Source: JADFOB01 sp964651325
GTDB taxonomy: Bacteria > Planctomycetota > Phycisphaerae > UBA1845
Assembly (NCBI GenBank): GCA_964651325.1
Contig: CAZYXP010000059.1
Location: forward strand, 1-17,962
Reading direction: 5' to 3'
Length of the DNA stretch: 17,962 bases
Shown here piece after piece: positions 7,566 through 14,154 of the stretch (positions within the stretch are counted from its first letter, which is position 1; each line of letters begins with the position of its first letter). A program made the translations under genes and the position numbers. The notes beneath the pieces were generated by a model that saw nothing but the letters and a program-made list of their open reading frames with translations, had not been told where the DNA came from and searched no databases.

Positions 7566-7919
7566 TCAGCCCTCCGGCTGCATGACTCCCAGGACCATCC
7601 CCTCCGAGTCCTCCAGCATGGCAAAGAATCCCACGCCGGGGATTGCCGTTTTATCGACCAGCACGCTTCCGCCGTGCTCTTTGACCTTCGCCAGCGTGGC
7701 ATCCATATCGGAAACCTGGAAATATACATTGACGCATGGGCCGGGCGCAGCCTCCGGTTTCGGGAAGATCGCACCGGTGGGCTCACCACCCGTGTCCACA
7801 AGCGTGTAGCCGGGCATGGATTCAGAATCGAATTGCCAGTCGAACACGCTGCCATAAAACGCCTGAGCCTTTTCCGGATCGGCGGTCATCAATTCAAAAT
7901 GACAAAGCTGGTTGGCCAT
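7566..7919 (-). CDS. VOC (glyoxalase/bleomycin-resistance) family protein
   Basis: The 117-residue product is a single VOC domain with two beta-alpha-beta-beta-beta modules: HFELMTADPEKAQAFYGSVF about 7-26, YTLVDTGGEPTGAIF, then VYFQVSDMDATLAKVKEHGG about 65-84 and FFAMLEDSEGMVLGVMQPE at the end. VOC proteins include metal-dependent lyases, dioxygenases and resistance proteins. The second-module pattern DSEGMVLGV is common in uncharacterised members often annotated as glyoxalase-like, so the substrate cannot be assigned. A good ribosome site AGGAG lies 7 bases before the ATG, and a candidate extended -10 element sits at 7982-7990. Confidence 0.9.
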   Translation of the reverse strand: MANQLCHFELMTADPEKAQAFYGSVFDWQFDSESMPGYTLVDTGGEPTGAIFPKPEAAPGPCVNVYFQVSDMDATLAKVKEHGGSVLVDKTAIPGVGFFAMLEDSEGMVLGVMQPEG

Positions 7920-7981
7920 CGGTTACTCCTGTGTACACGATCTCGCTTGGTTCGCCCGTGATTTTCATCCCTGAGTGACCC

Positions 7982-7990
7982 ATTGTATCA
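7982..7990 (-). promoter_or_regulatory. Candidate extended -10 promoter of the VOC gene
   Basis: On the minus strand TGATACAAT (7990 down to 7982) matches TGnTATAAT with one change, overlapping the stop codon (7988-7990) of the upstream glycosyltransferase gene. It would give a leader of about 55 bases before the VOC start at 7919. No convincing -35 box is seen. Confidence 0.35.
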
Positions 7991-10027
7991 CGGCTTGGAC
8001 GCCCGACCACTACCGGTCAATTCGAAGGGCTTGTTGGCCCAACTGATCGGTGTAAGCGGGCCCCCGGCCAGATCGCCAAGGCCAACCAGATGCCGGAGAA
8101 TCGGCAAACGGAATGCCACACGCCACAGATCACGCTCCTCGCTGTCTCGTGCAGCGGATAGATCGGGCAGATCAACCGGCGATAGGCACACCTCCACCGC
8201 CGCCTCGGCCTGACTGTCCCCCGCGCGTTCTCGGGCCGCCGCCTCTTCGCCCCGAGCCGCGGGCTTCAGCCCGCGCGGCCCCCCGAACCCAGCACACCGC
8301 TCGCCTTCAGCAAGCCGAAACAAGGCGACCTGCGCAAACGGCAGCGGCGGACAGCAATATGGCGCCGGCTCCTTGGGGACATAAACAGTCAACCGCGGCT
8401 TGAGCCACGCATCGCCGCCCTCCTTCGCGCCCGCCCCCGGCTCAATCGCCAGCCTCGCCCGAATCCGCGAGGCGGAATCCGTGCAATCTGCCCGAAAATT
8501 CGCCAGGTACGCCCATCCGCAATTCGCCACCCAGAGTACGGTAAACGCCGTCGCGACTTGGCTGCCTCGCCTGCGCATCCCTTTTCGATCGCTAGCCAGG
8601 AACGTGGCCGCGGCGATGGCCAGCGCGGTATTCGTGAAAATGCCAAACCGCCCGTATTCCGCCGGCTTGCCCGCGCCGATCAACACAAACTGAACGAAGA
8701 ACACCAGGGCGGCCGCCATCAACGGCGTCAGCGTCCGCGTGCGCCGGACGATCGACCAGACGATTCCAATCGTGCCTAGCAGAAGAATCGGCAGGGTCGC
8801 CCCTTCAACGGTGAGCGCCAGCACGCGAAGCAACCCTTCCCCAACGCGCGCCACTTCGTACATCGCTAGCGAATTGCCGAAATTGCTTCGCAGCACGTCG
8901 CGGTTGACAAAAGCGTTGATCAACACGTACGGATTGGTGACAAGATACACCGCCGTCGCGAGCAAGACGCCGATCGCGATTCTCGATAAGAACGCCCCAA
9001 ATGCTCGCCTCGGTCGTGCGGCTTCGTGTCCGGCGGAAACCTCAACGGCGCACCGCGATTGCATCCATGCCGTAAGCGGGATGAGAATGAAAATCGGTAG
9101 GGAAGAGAGCACCATGCCAAAGGACGCCCCGCAGGCTAGGCACATGCACCAGAACGCGCGACTATCCTGCGCCGGGCGGCCGCGCGGGCCAAAGCCCGCG
9201 GCTTGGGGGGAAGAATCCGCGGTTCGGGAGGATTGACAACGCATGGCGAAGTAGACCGCCAGCAGCATGAGCACCGCGCCAGGCAAGTGCGGCTTGCCCT
9301 CGTGCGCCATGCACACGACCACCGGCATCAACGCAAACAATCCCGCCGCGATAACTCCGGCGGTCGCTCCGCCCGCTCTTCGCGTGATCAAGAACACGAC
9401 GCCCACGCCAAGCAGACCCCAAAGCGCCGAGTACGCCCGCGCGACGACGTAGAACTTGCCGAACTCCTCCGGGTGGTCCAGGTAAAACGTGACGTCGCTG
9501 CGAACGTCAATCAGCCCGACCATGCCGCACAGCTTGATCAGCCCGCCGACGGGATAGATGAACAACCCGCCGTATTGATACAATCGCGGATCTAATTGAA
9601 GTCGAGACGGGCGCATCCCCGAGAGCGCCATCATCGTGATCATTTCGTCGGGTTGGTAGGTGTAGAGGCGGTAGCGAAGGAGAATCTTGGCGACGTCCTC
9701 GTCGGTGGCCGTCAGCGGTATCGGCGCGCTGAGCTCTTTTTCGAGCGGATCAATAGACGGCATAGCCACCGAATCAAGAGTCGGCTCGGTAAGCGGATCA
9801 ACATCGACGTCCGCGCCGCGCTCGGCCGAGAATCGTTCCCCCGCCCCGGCCAATCGATAAATTTTCTCCCCGGACCAGGCTTCGCCCCCCGCAAAAAGAT
9901 AGGGATCAATGCTCCGGCTCGGCAAACCCCAACCAATCCCGCCGACCGAAAGCAAGCCATACAAGATCGCAATCGCCCCAAGAGCGAGGATGCTTCCGCT
10001 GGTTCGGGTTGGATGGTCCATGGACAC
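7988..10027 (-). CDS. GT39/PMT-like membrane glycosyltransferase
   Basis: A 679-residue polytopic membrane protein. The layout is that of family 39-like, lipid-phosphate-sugar-dependent glycosyltransferases (ArnT/PMT type): a first transmembrane helix about 13-33, a long extracytoplasmic loop ending in YQPDEM with the acidic pair Asp127/Glu128, then several helices (for example VVARAYSALWGLLGVGVVFLI, GATAGVIAAGLFALM, LPIFILIPLTAWM, GVLLATAVYLVTNPYVLI) and a C-terminal soluble part from about 535. It would transfer a sugar from a lipid carrier to an envelope target outside the membrane; donor and acceptor are unknown. Residues about 271-286 and 580-594 are encoded by copies of a dispersed palindrome in opposite orientations. 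The start could equally be Met3 at 10021. The gene stands alone, 68 bases upstream of the VOC gene. Confidence 0.85.
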   Translation of the reverse strand: MSMDHPTRTSGSILALGAIAILYGLLSVGGIGWGLPSRSIDPYLFAGGEAWSGEKIYRLAGAGERFSAERGADVDVDPLTEPTLDSVAMPSIDPLEKELSAPIPLTATDEDVAKILLRYRLYTYQPDEMITMMALSGMRPSRLQLDPRLYQYGGLFIYPVGGLIKLCGMVGLIDVRSDVTFYLDHPEEFGKFYVVARAYSALWGLLGVGVVFLITRRAGGATAGVIAAGLFALMPVVVCMAHEGKPHLPGAVLMLLAVYFAMRCQSSRTADSSPQAAGFGPRGRPAQDSRAFWCMCLACGASFGMVLSSLPIFILIPLTAWMQSRCAVEVSAGHEAARPRRAFGAFLSRIAIGVLLATAVYLVTNPYVLINAFVNRDVLRSNFGNSLAMYEVARVGEGLLRVLALTVEGATLPILLLGTIGIVWSIVRRTRTLTPLMAAALVFFVQFVLIGAGKPAEYGRFGIFTNTALAIAAATFLASDRKGMRRRGSQVATAFTVLWVANCGWAYLANFRADCTDSASRIRARLAIEPGAGAKEGGDAWLKPRLTVYVPKEPAPYCCPPLPFAQVALFRLAEGERCAGFGGPRGLKPAARGEEAAARERAGDSQAEAAVEVCLSPVDLPDLSAARDSEERDLWRVAFRLPILRHLVGLGDLAGGPLTPISWANKPFELTGSGRASKP
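8248..8290. repeat. Dispersed palindrome family 1, copy C, inside a coding region
   Basis: CCGAGCCGCGGGCTTCAGCC followed by CGCGCGG: arms GCGGGCT and AGCCCGC around TC. It is nearly identical to copy E (11547-11580) over the core. In the glycosyltransferase frame it reads GFGGPRGLKPAARGE (residues about 580-594), in the C-terminal soluble domain, and leaves the reading frame open. Confidence 0.8.
9171..9215. repeat. Dispersed palindrome family 1, copy D, inside a coding region
   Basis: This is the reverse complement of the copy C type: on the minus strand it reads AAGCCGCGGGCTTTGGCCCG then CGCGGCC. It is translated as SSPQAAGFGPRGRPAQ (residues about 271-286) in a loop between two membrane helices of the glycosyltransferase. 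Orientation and reading frame both differ from copy C, yet neither copy brings a stop codon. Confidence 0.78.
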
Positions 10028-10059
10028 CTAAACAAAAGTCCAGGATATGCCACCAATCC

Positions 10060-10086
10060 GAACCGCGCCCGTGAGGAAGCGGCCAG
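10060..10086. repeat. Dispersed repeat family 3, copy 1
   Basis: GAACCGCGCCCG, a variable five bases, then AAGCGGCC. It matches 12917-12943 with about four mismatches in 27 bases, and all but one of those mismatches lie in the central loop between CCGC and GCGG arms. It lies just upstream of the glycosyltransferase start in the 205-base space after the thiolase gene. Confidence 0.55.
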
Positions 10087-10149
10087 CGGGCATTGCGCGC
10101 ATTAGATCGAATCGCAGGCACCATGCACCATGCAGGGCGAATCGATCGT

Positions 10150-10191
10150 CCCCCTTCTCTTTTCTTGGTGTCTTCGTATCTCGGTGGTGAG
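10150..10191 (-). repeat. CACCGAGA-type A/C-rich dispersed repeat
   Basis: On the minus strand the stretch reads CTCACCACCGAGATACGAAG followed by ACACCAAGAAAAGAGAAGG, a periodic ACCAAGACAC-like sequence that conceptually translates as HHRDTKTPRKEK. Sequences of this type recur between genes in many environmental Planctomycetota and deltaproteobacterial genomes, from general recollection; only one copy is present here. Just to the left, 10120-10135 holds a doubled CACCATG unit. The whole 10028-10232 interval seems to be non-coding. Confidence 0.45.
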
Positions 10192-10232
10192 TACTCCGCA
10201 TGCGCGCGTCAATCTCCGCCCAATCCACTCGG

Positions 10233-11426
10233 TCACCGCTCAAACACCGTCGCCACACCCTGCCCCACGCCGACGCACATCGTCGCGATGCCACGCTTCG
10301 CGCCGCGCCGTTTCATCTCGTGCAGCAGCGTTGCGGCAATGCGCGCGCCGCTGCATCCGAGCGGATGGCCCAGGGCGATCGCGCCGCCGTTGGGGTTCAC
10401 GCGCTCGGGGTCGATTTCCAAGTCGCGCATGCAGGCAATCGCCTGAGCCGCAAACGCCTCGTTAAGCTCAAACAGATCGACATCGGCCACCGTTAACCCC
10501 GCCCGGGCCAGGGCCTTCTGGCAAGCTGGAATAGGGCCGAGGCCCATGTGTGCGGGATCGACCCCGGCCGTCGCGGACTTGCCCACCGCCGCCAGCGGCG
10601 ACAGCCCGAGGCGTTCGGCCAACTTCTCTTCGACCAGAAGCAGGGCGGCCGCGCCGTCGTTGATGCCCGAAGCATTCCCGGCGGTAACCGTGCCGTCTTT
10701 CGCAAACGCCGGCCTGAGCTTGGCGAGTTTTTCCATCGTCGTGTCCGGTCGGGGGTGCTCGTCGCGATCCACGATCACCGGATCGCCCTTGCGCTGCGGC
10801 ACGGCCACACGCACGATTTCATCCGAAAACCGCCCCGCCTCCATCGCGGCCTTGCACTTCAACTGAGAGGCCAAAGCGAACGCGTCCTGTTCCTCCCGCG
10901 TCAGTTTGTATTTCTTGGCGACGTTTTCCGCCGTTTCGCCCATCGAAAACGGGTGATACAGCTCCGCCAGCTTGGGATTGGTGAACCGCCAGCCGATGGT
11001 CGTATCGTACGTTTCGACCTTCCGGCTAAACGCGGCCGTGGCCTTGGCGGTCACGATCGGCGCCCGGGACATGCTCTCGACCCCGCCGGCGATCATGATG
11101 TCGCCATGGTCGGTCTCGATCATGCGCGCGGCGATGTTGATGCAATCCAGGCTTGAGGCGCACAGTCGATTGACCGTTGAACCGGGCACCGTGTTCGGCA
11201 AACCCGCCAGCAGCACCGCCATCCGCGCGACGTTGCGGTTGCTCTCGCCGGCCTGATTGGCATCCCCGAAGTAGACGTCATCGACCAAGCCGGGGTCTAC
11301 GCCGGTCCGCTCTATCAGCTTTTTGATCACCAGTGCTGCCAGATCGTCCGGGCGCACCGCCGACAACCCGCCGCCATAGCGACCCACGGGGGTCCGAACC
11401 GCATCCACCACCACCGCTCTTCGCAT
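10233..11426 (-). CDS. Acetyl-CoA C-acyltransferase (thiolase)
   Basis: The 397-residue enzyme is a typical degradative thiolase that cleaves 3-ketoacyl-CoA with CoA to give acetyl-CoA and a shortened acyl-CoA. Catalytic residues are visible: Cys89 in VNRLCASSLDC, His354 in GGAIALGHPLG and Cys384 in TMCVGVGQG, plus the AGGVESMSRAP and NEAFAAQA blocks. The ETYDTTIGWRFTNP segment is like that of 3-oxoadipyl-CoA thiolases (PcaF), so an aromatic-degradation or ketoadipyl substrate is possible, but no pca or paa genes other than the next-door dehydrogenase are present. It lies 205 bases after the 3-hydroxyacyl-CoA dehydrogenase gene, which would supply its substrate. GGAAACAAGG precedes the ATG. 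Confidence 0.93.
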   Translation of the reverse strand: MRRAVVVDAVRTPVGRYGGGLSAVRPDDLAALVIKKLIERTGVDPGLVDDVYFGDANQAGESNRNVARMAVLLAGLPNTVPGSTVNRLCASSLDCINIAARMIETDHGDIMIAGGVESMSRAPIVTAKATAAFSRKVETYDTTIGWRFTNPKLAELYHPFSMGETAENVAKKYKLTREEQDAFALASQLKCKAAMEAGRFSDEIVRVAVPQRKGDPVIVDRDEHPRPDTTMEKLAKLRPAFAKDGTVTAGNASGINDGAAALLLVEEKLAERLGLSPLAAVGKSATAGVDPAHMGLGPIPACQKALARAGLTVADVDLFELNEAFAAQAIACMRDLEIDPERVNPNGGAIALGHPLGCSGARIAATLLHEMKRRGAKRGIATMCVGVGQGVATVFER

Positions 11427-11480
11427 AAGCCTTGTTTCCTGCAGCCCCAGCTTTCCTTAACTTTGCTTCCGGCCTGACCA

Positions 11481-11513
11481 GTGTAGCACGGCGGCCCTCC
11501 GCTGTGTGCCCTC
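11481..11513. repeat. Dispersed repeat family 2 (GTGTAGC), copy 1
   Basis: GTGTAGCACGGCGGCCCTCC then GCTGTGTGCCCTC: a short hairpin (GCGG and CCGC arms) after a constant GTGTAGC head. It is nearly the same as 12876-12909. It lies between the dehydrogenase and thiolase genes, 34 bases before family-1 copy E. Confidence 0.7.
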
Positions 11514-11546
11514 AGATTCCGCGCGACCCCCGAGCTGCGGGTATTC

Positions 11547-11580
11547 TCTTCCGAGCCGCGGGCTTCAGCCCGCGCGGTGC
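11547..11580. repeat. Dispersed palindrome family 1, copy E
   Basis: CCGAGCCGCGGGCTTCAGCC then CGCGCGG, matching copy C base for base over the core. A partial, decayed version (CCGAGCTGCGGGTATTC, 11530-11546) lies directly before it, as if two copies had been adjacent. Confidence 0.78.
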
Positions 11581-11631
11581 CCTGTGGTTCGCGGATGGGC
11601 CTGGAATCGTGCGGCGCCGCGGCTCGCGCCA

Positions 11632-12840
11632 CTACCGTACAAACAGCTCCGCCGGCTCATATCGCCCATCGTCAACGGACGCGTTCAGCGCCGCAAGCAC
11701 ACCGCGCACCGTATGATGGCCGATTTCATCCGCCCATGCGAGCGGCCCGTGGGGATAGTTCGTTCCTTTCTCCATCGCAATGTCGATATCCGCGCTGCTT
11801 GCGACTTGCTGCTCAAACGCGAAACCCGCTTCGTTGATGATCGCGGAGAGAATCCGGCTGAAAATCAACTGCTCCGTACTGTTGGCGGCCACCGCGCCCG
11901 CCCGCCCCGCAAACACCAACATGGCATCTGCTAGTTTGAGATTTACGTCAAAGCTCTTCCGATCGACTTGAACTGCCGGGATCGGCCCCGCCGCGTCGTA
12001 TCGGTAGAATCCTTCGCCGCTCTTGCGCCCGAGTTTGCCCCGCTCGACCAGCAAGCCCTGAATCTTGTGCGGCGTCAGCCGAGCGGGCTTGTCCATCTGT
12101 TCCCAAACCGAGTTGCTCACCGACCAGTTGACGTCAAGGCCGACCAAGTCCATCAACTCAAACGGCCCCATGCGAAACTTGCCGTGCGTTTTCATCACGC
12201 CATCAATCTCGGCCACGCCCGCCACGCCTTCATCCAGCAGACGCAGCGCCTCGAGATAAAACCCACGCGCCACGCGGTTTACAATAAAACCGGGCGTGTC
12301 TTTCGCGCGAACCGGCGTTTTGCCCCATCCGGCCGCGGCGTCATACGCCTTGTCGATCGACGCCGCGCTGCTTTGTTCTCCCGCGATGATCTCCACGAGC
12401 GGCATGAGCACGGCCGGGTTGAAAAAGTGCATTCCCACCACGCGCGACGGATTGGACACGGCCTCCGCGATCTTGCCCACCGAAAGCGACGATGTGTTGC
12501 TCGCAAGAATCGCCTCGGGCTTTGTCACCGCCTCTAACTGCTTGAAAACGGCATGTTTGATATCGAGCCGTTCCACCACGGCTTCGATCGCGAGATCGAC
12601 CTCAGGCAGATCAGAGATGCTCGTGCCGGTCTGGATCCGCGTCGAAATAGCGTCGCGCTCATCCGGCGTGATGCGTCCTTTTTCAACGGAACGGGCGAGT
12701 CTCTTTTCGATGCCCTCAAGCCCGCGCGCGACCACGTCCCCATCCACGTCGATCAATCGAACCGACGCCTCCTTGCTCGCGGCAAGCTGCGCGATTCCCG
12801 CGCCCATCGTTCCCGCACCGATCACGGCGATATGTGTCAA
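11632..12840 (-). CDS. 3-hydroxyacyl-CoA dehydrogenase with two C-terminal domains
   Basis: An NAD-dependent enzyme that oxidises 3-hydroxyacyl-CoA to 3-ketoacyl-CoA. I place the start at the TTG at 12840 because GAGGA lies five bases before it and it gives the usual N terminus, two or three residues before IAVIGAGTMGAG; the ATG at 12870 would add ten residues and sits six bases from a repeat. In TTG numbering the NAD site GAGTMG is at 8-13 and the catalytic His137 (GMHFFNP), Glu149 (PLVEI) and Asn187 (FIVNR) are intact. Two 3HCDH C-terminal domains follow, about 185-285 and 305-400 (second: GTNYPHGPLAWADEIG). This two-domain form is like PaaH/PaaC and 3-hydroxybutyryl-CoA dehydrogenases. There is no enoyl-CoA hydratase domain. 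Confidence 0.92.
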   Translation of the reverse strand: MTHIAVIGAGTMGAGIAQLAASKEASVRLIDVDGDVVARGLEGIEKRLARSVEKGRITPDERDAISTRIQTGTSISDLPEVDLAIEAVVERLDIKHAVFKQLEAVTKPEAILASNTSSLSVGKIAEAVSNPSRVVGMHFFNPAVLMPLVEIIAGEQSSAASIDKAYDAAAGWGKTPVRAKDTPGFIVNRVARGFYLEALRLLDEGVAGVAEIDGVMKTHGKFRMGPFELMDLVGLDVNWSVSNSVWEQMDKPARLTPHKIQGLLVERGKLGRKSGEGFYRYDAAGPIPAVQVDRKSFDVNLKLADAMLVFAGRAGAVAANSTEQLIFSRILSAIINEAGFAFEQQVASSADIDIAMEKGTNYPHGPLAWADEIGHHTVRGVLAALNASVDDGRYEPAELFVR

Positions 12841-12875
12841 TTCAATCCTCGATTTTCTAGCGCCATCCAAGCCGC

Positions 12876-12909
12876 GTGTAGCCCAGCGGCCCTCCGCTGT
12901 GTTCCTCAG
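12876..12909. repeat. Dispersed repeat family 2 (GTGTAGC), copy 2
   Basis: GTGTAGCCCAGCGGCCCTCC then GCTGTGTTCCTCAG, with CAGCGG and CCGCTG arms. It matches 11481-11513 at all but a few positions and ends six bases from the longer dehydrogenase start at 12870. Confidence 0.72.
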
Positions 12910-12916
12910 CTACTCA

Positions 12917-12943
12917 GAACCGCGCCCGCCAGCAAGCGGCCGG
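12917..12943. repeat. Dispersed repeat family 3, copy 2
   Basis: GAACCGCGCCCG, five variable bases, AAGCGGCC, as at 10060-10086. Adjacent to family 2 copy 2 on the left and family 1 copy F on the right, so three different elements stand in a row upstream of the dehydrogenase gene. Confidence 0.55.
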
Positions 12944-12952
12944 TAGCGTCGA

Positions 12953-12991
12953 TCCGAATCAGAGCCGCGGGCGCTAGCCCGCGGACCCCGG
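12953..12991. repeat. Dispersed palindrome family 1, copy F
   Basis: AATCAGAG followed by the palindrome CCGCGGGCGCTAGCCCGCGG (12964-12983 approximately) and ACCCCGGG. The arms are eight perfect bases around GCTA, making this the best preserved copy of the subtype also seen as copies A and B. Confidence 0.8.
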
Positions 12992-12995
12992 GACA

Positions 12996-13117
12996 GCCAA
13001 TCTCCTGATTGGCACGTTTCAATTTCAAACCGTCCATGCCGATCAGGAGATCGGCGATCCGAGCACCACCCGTAGCACGGTGTCACCGAGGTTGCGCCGG
13101 GTGCTCTGAAACGTGCC
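12996..13117. repeat. Multi-hairpin intergenic structure
   Basis: Nested inverted repeats: GCCAATC-TCCT-GATTGGC (12996-13013); GCCGATC-AGGA-GATCGGC (13038-13055); GAGCACC (13061-13067) with GGTGCTC (13100-13106); CGGTG-T-CACCG (13078-13088); and an outer pair GGCACGTTTCA (13011-13021) with TGAAACGTGCC (13107-13117). The first two hairpins are inverted versions of each other with complementary loops TCCT and AGGA. Together with the repeats to the left it fills most of the 409-base space between two genes; 13118-13279 shows nothing I can name. A structured RNA or a non-autonomous mobile element are both possible. Confidence 0.6.
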
Positions 13118-13279
13118 CGCCGCAGGTTCTATCATCCTGGAAGCTCGTGCATCAGTTCATGGCTCGACCTGCGATCGAGTCACAGCATCTAATGCAACCG
13201 GTAGCTTACTGGACGGATTAGAGGTTCGCCAATGGCCGGCGTGTCTCGGGGGCAGCCCATGGCGCTATGTGTGATTGAC

Positions 13280-13756
13280 TCACGCCGCCGGAGGTGGGCC
13301 GGAGGAAAACAGCAGCGCTAGCGTGTAGGCGACGGGCAGGGCGTTAATCACCACGGCCGCGGTCGCCAGCCGCCGACCGGTTCGGTCGCTGATTCGCCCA
13401 ATGACCTCGCAAACGATGACGACCGTGAGCATCATGGCGAACTTGAAGGCGATCGCCCAGCCAAGGCCCCGGCCATAGATAATGAATCCCGCGATGGGGT
13501 TGGCCTCGCTGCCTTTCCACACGTAGATCACGAGCATGGTAAGAATAATATCCAACGCCGAAACGAACACGAGCCAGACGTAACGGTTTTGATACCGCAT
13601 CTCCGGCAGGGAAAGGAAGCGGGGCAAGCGGCGCTTGGGCGGAATGAGCGGAACATCCTCGTGGCACGTTGGGCATTGTCCATTGACCAGTAAATCAAGC
13701 CCGTCCCCACAACGAGGGCAAAACGCCGGAATCACTGGTTTTCGTTTCTTCAACAC
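13280..13756 (-). CDS. Zinc-ribbon plus DUF5658-like membrane protein
   Basis: With the GTG start at 13756 the product is 158 residues. Cys13, Cys16, Cys28 and Cys31 (CPRCGDGL...CPTCHE) form a zinc ribbon at the cytoplasmic N terminus. It is followed by three or four membrane helices with the DUF5658-type motif: SALDIILTMLVIY, then GSEANPIAGF, then a Lys-containing helix (FKFAMMLTVVIVC). I prefer GTG because GAGGGGT lies nine bases before it; the frame is open to a TTG at 13840 that would add 28 residues without obvious features. The function of DUF5658 is unknown. It is flanked by an intergenic repeat cluster and the assembly gap and has no clear operon partner. Confidence 0.78.
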   Translation of the reverse strand: MLKKRKPVIPAFCPRCGDGLDLLVNGQCPTCHEDVPLIPPKRRLPRFLSLPEMRYQNRYVWLVFVSALDIILTMLVIYVWKGSEANPIAGFIIYGRGLGWAIAFKFAMMLTVVIVCEVIGRISDRTGRRLATAAVVINALPVAYTLALLFSSGPPPAA

Positions 13757-13931
13757 CGCAACCTGACCCCTCAGCGTTATTGCCACTATCTGTCGAGCCC
13801 TGTCCGCGTCACCGTACCACGATCCGGCCAGTCGAGCCAAGGCCAGCCTGCGCTACCCCAATGCTATTCGGGTACCCAGGCCGATTATTTCCGTCGAGAA
13901 GGACAGCCACGGGAGGCTACGAGGTTGGGAT

Positions 13932-14031
13932 NNNNNNNNNNNNNNNNNNNNNNNNNNNNNNNNNNNNNNNNNNNNNNNNNNNNNNNNNNNNNNNNNNNNN
14001 NNNNNNNNNNNNNNNNNNNNNNNNNNNNNNN
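13932..14031. other. Assembly gap of exactly 100 N
   Basis: One hundred N in a row, the conventional length used by scaffolders for a gap of unknown size. The distance between the zinc-ribbon gene and the FlgM-like gene is therefore unknown, and the sequence around it (13841-13931 and 14032-14154) shows no gene. The right edge begins in repeat-like sequence, which could have caused the break. Confidence 0.98.
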
Positions 14032-14078
14032 GCTGTGTCTGGGGCTCCGCTGTGCGGCCCACCGGTGAGTGTCGCGCA

Positions 14079-14107
14079 CCTCCCAGCCGGGGGCGGCTGG
14101 GCTACAC
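14079..14107. repeat. Dispersed repeat family 2 (GTGTAGC), copy 3, reversed
   Basis: On the minus strand it reads GTGTAGCCCAGCCGCCCCCG then GCTGGGAGG: same head as the other two copies, with the hairpin arms changed on both sides (CCAGCCG with CGGCTGG), which keeps the pairing. It lies 47 bases from the assembly gap. Confidence 0.6.
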
Positions 14108-14154
14108 ATGACCGAGTCAACCCGTCAATACGAGCTTGATCAGCCCCGAGTATG

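Noticed and set aside
10028..10294. Minus-strand frame containing HHRDTKTPRKEK
   Set aside because: It is a translation of an intergenic repeat and partly overlaps the thiolase C terminus; not a gene.
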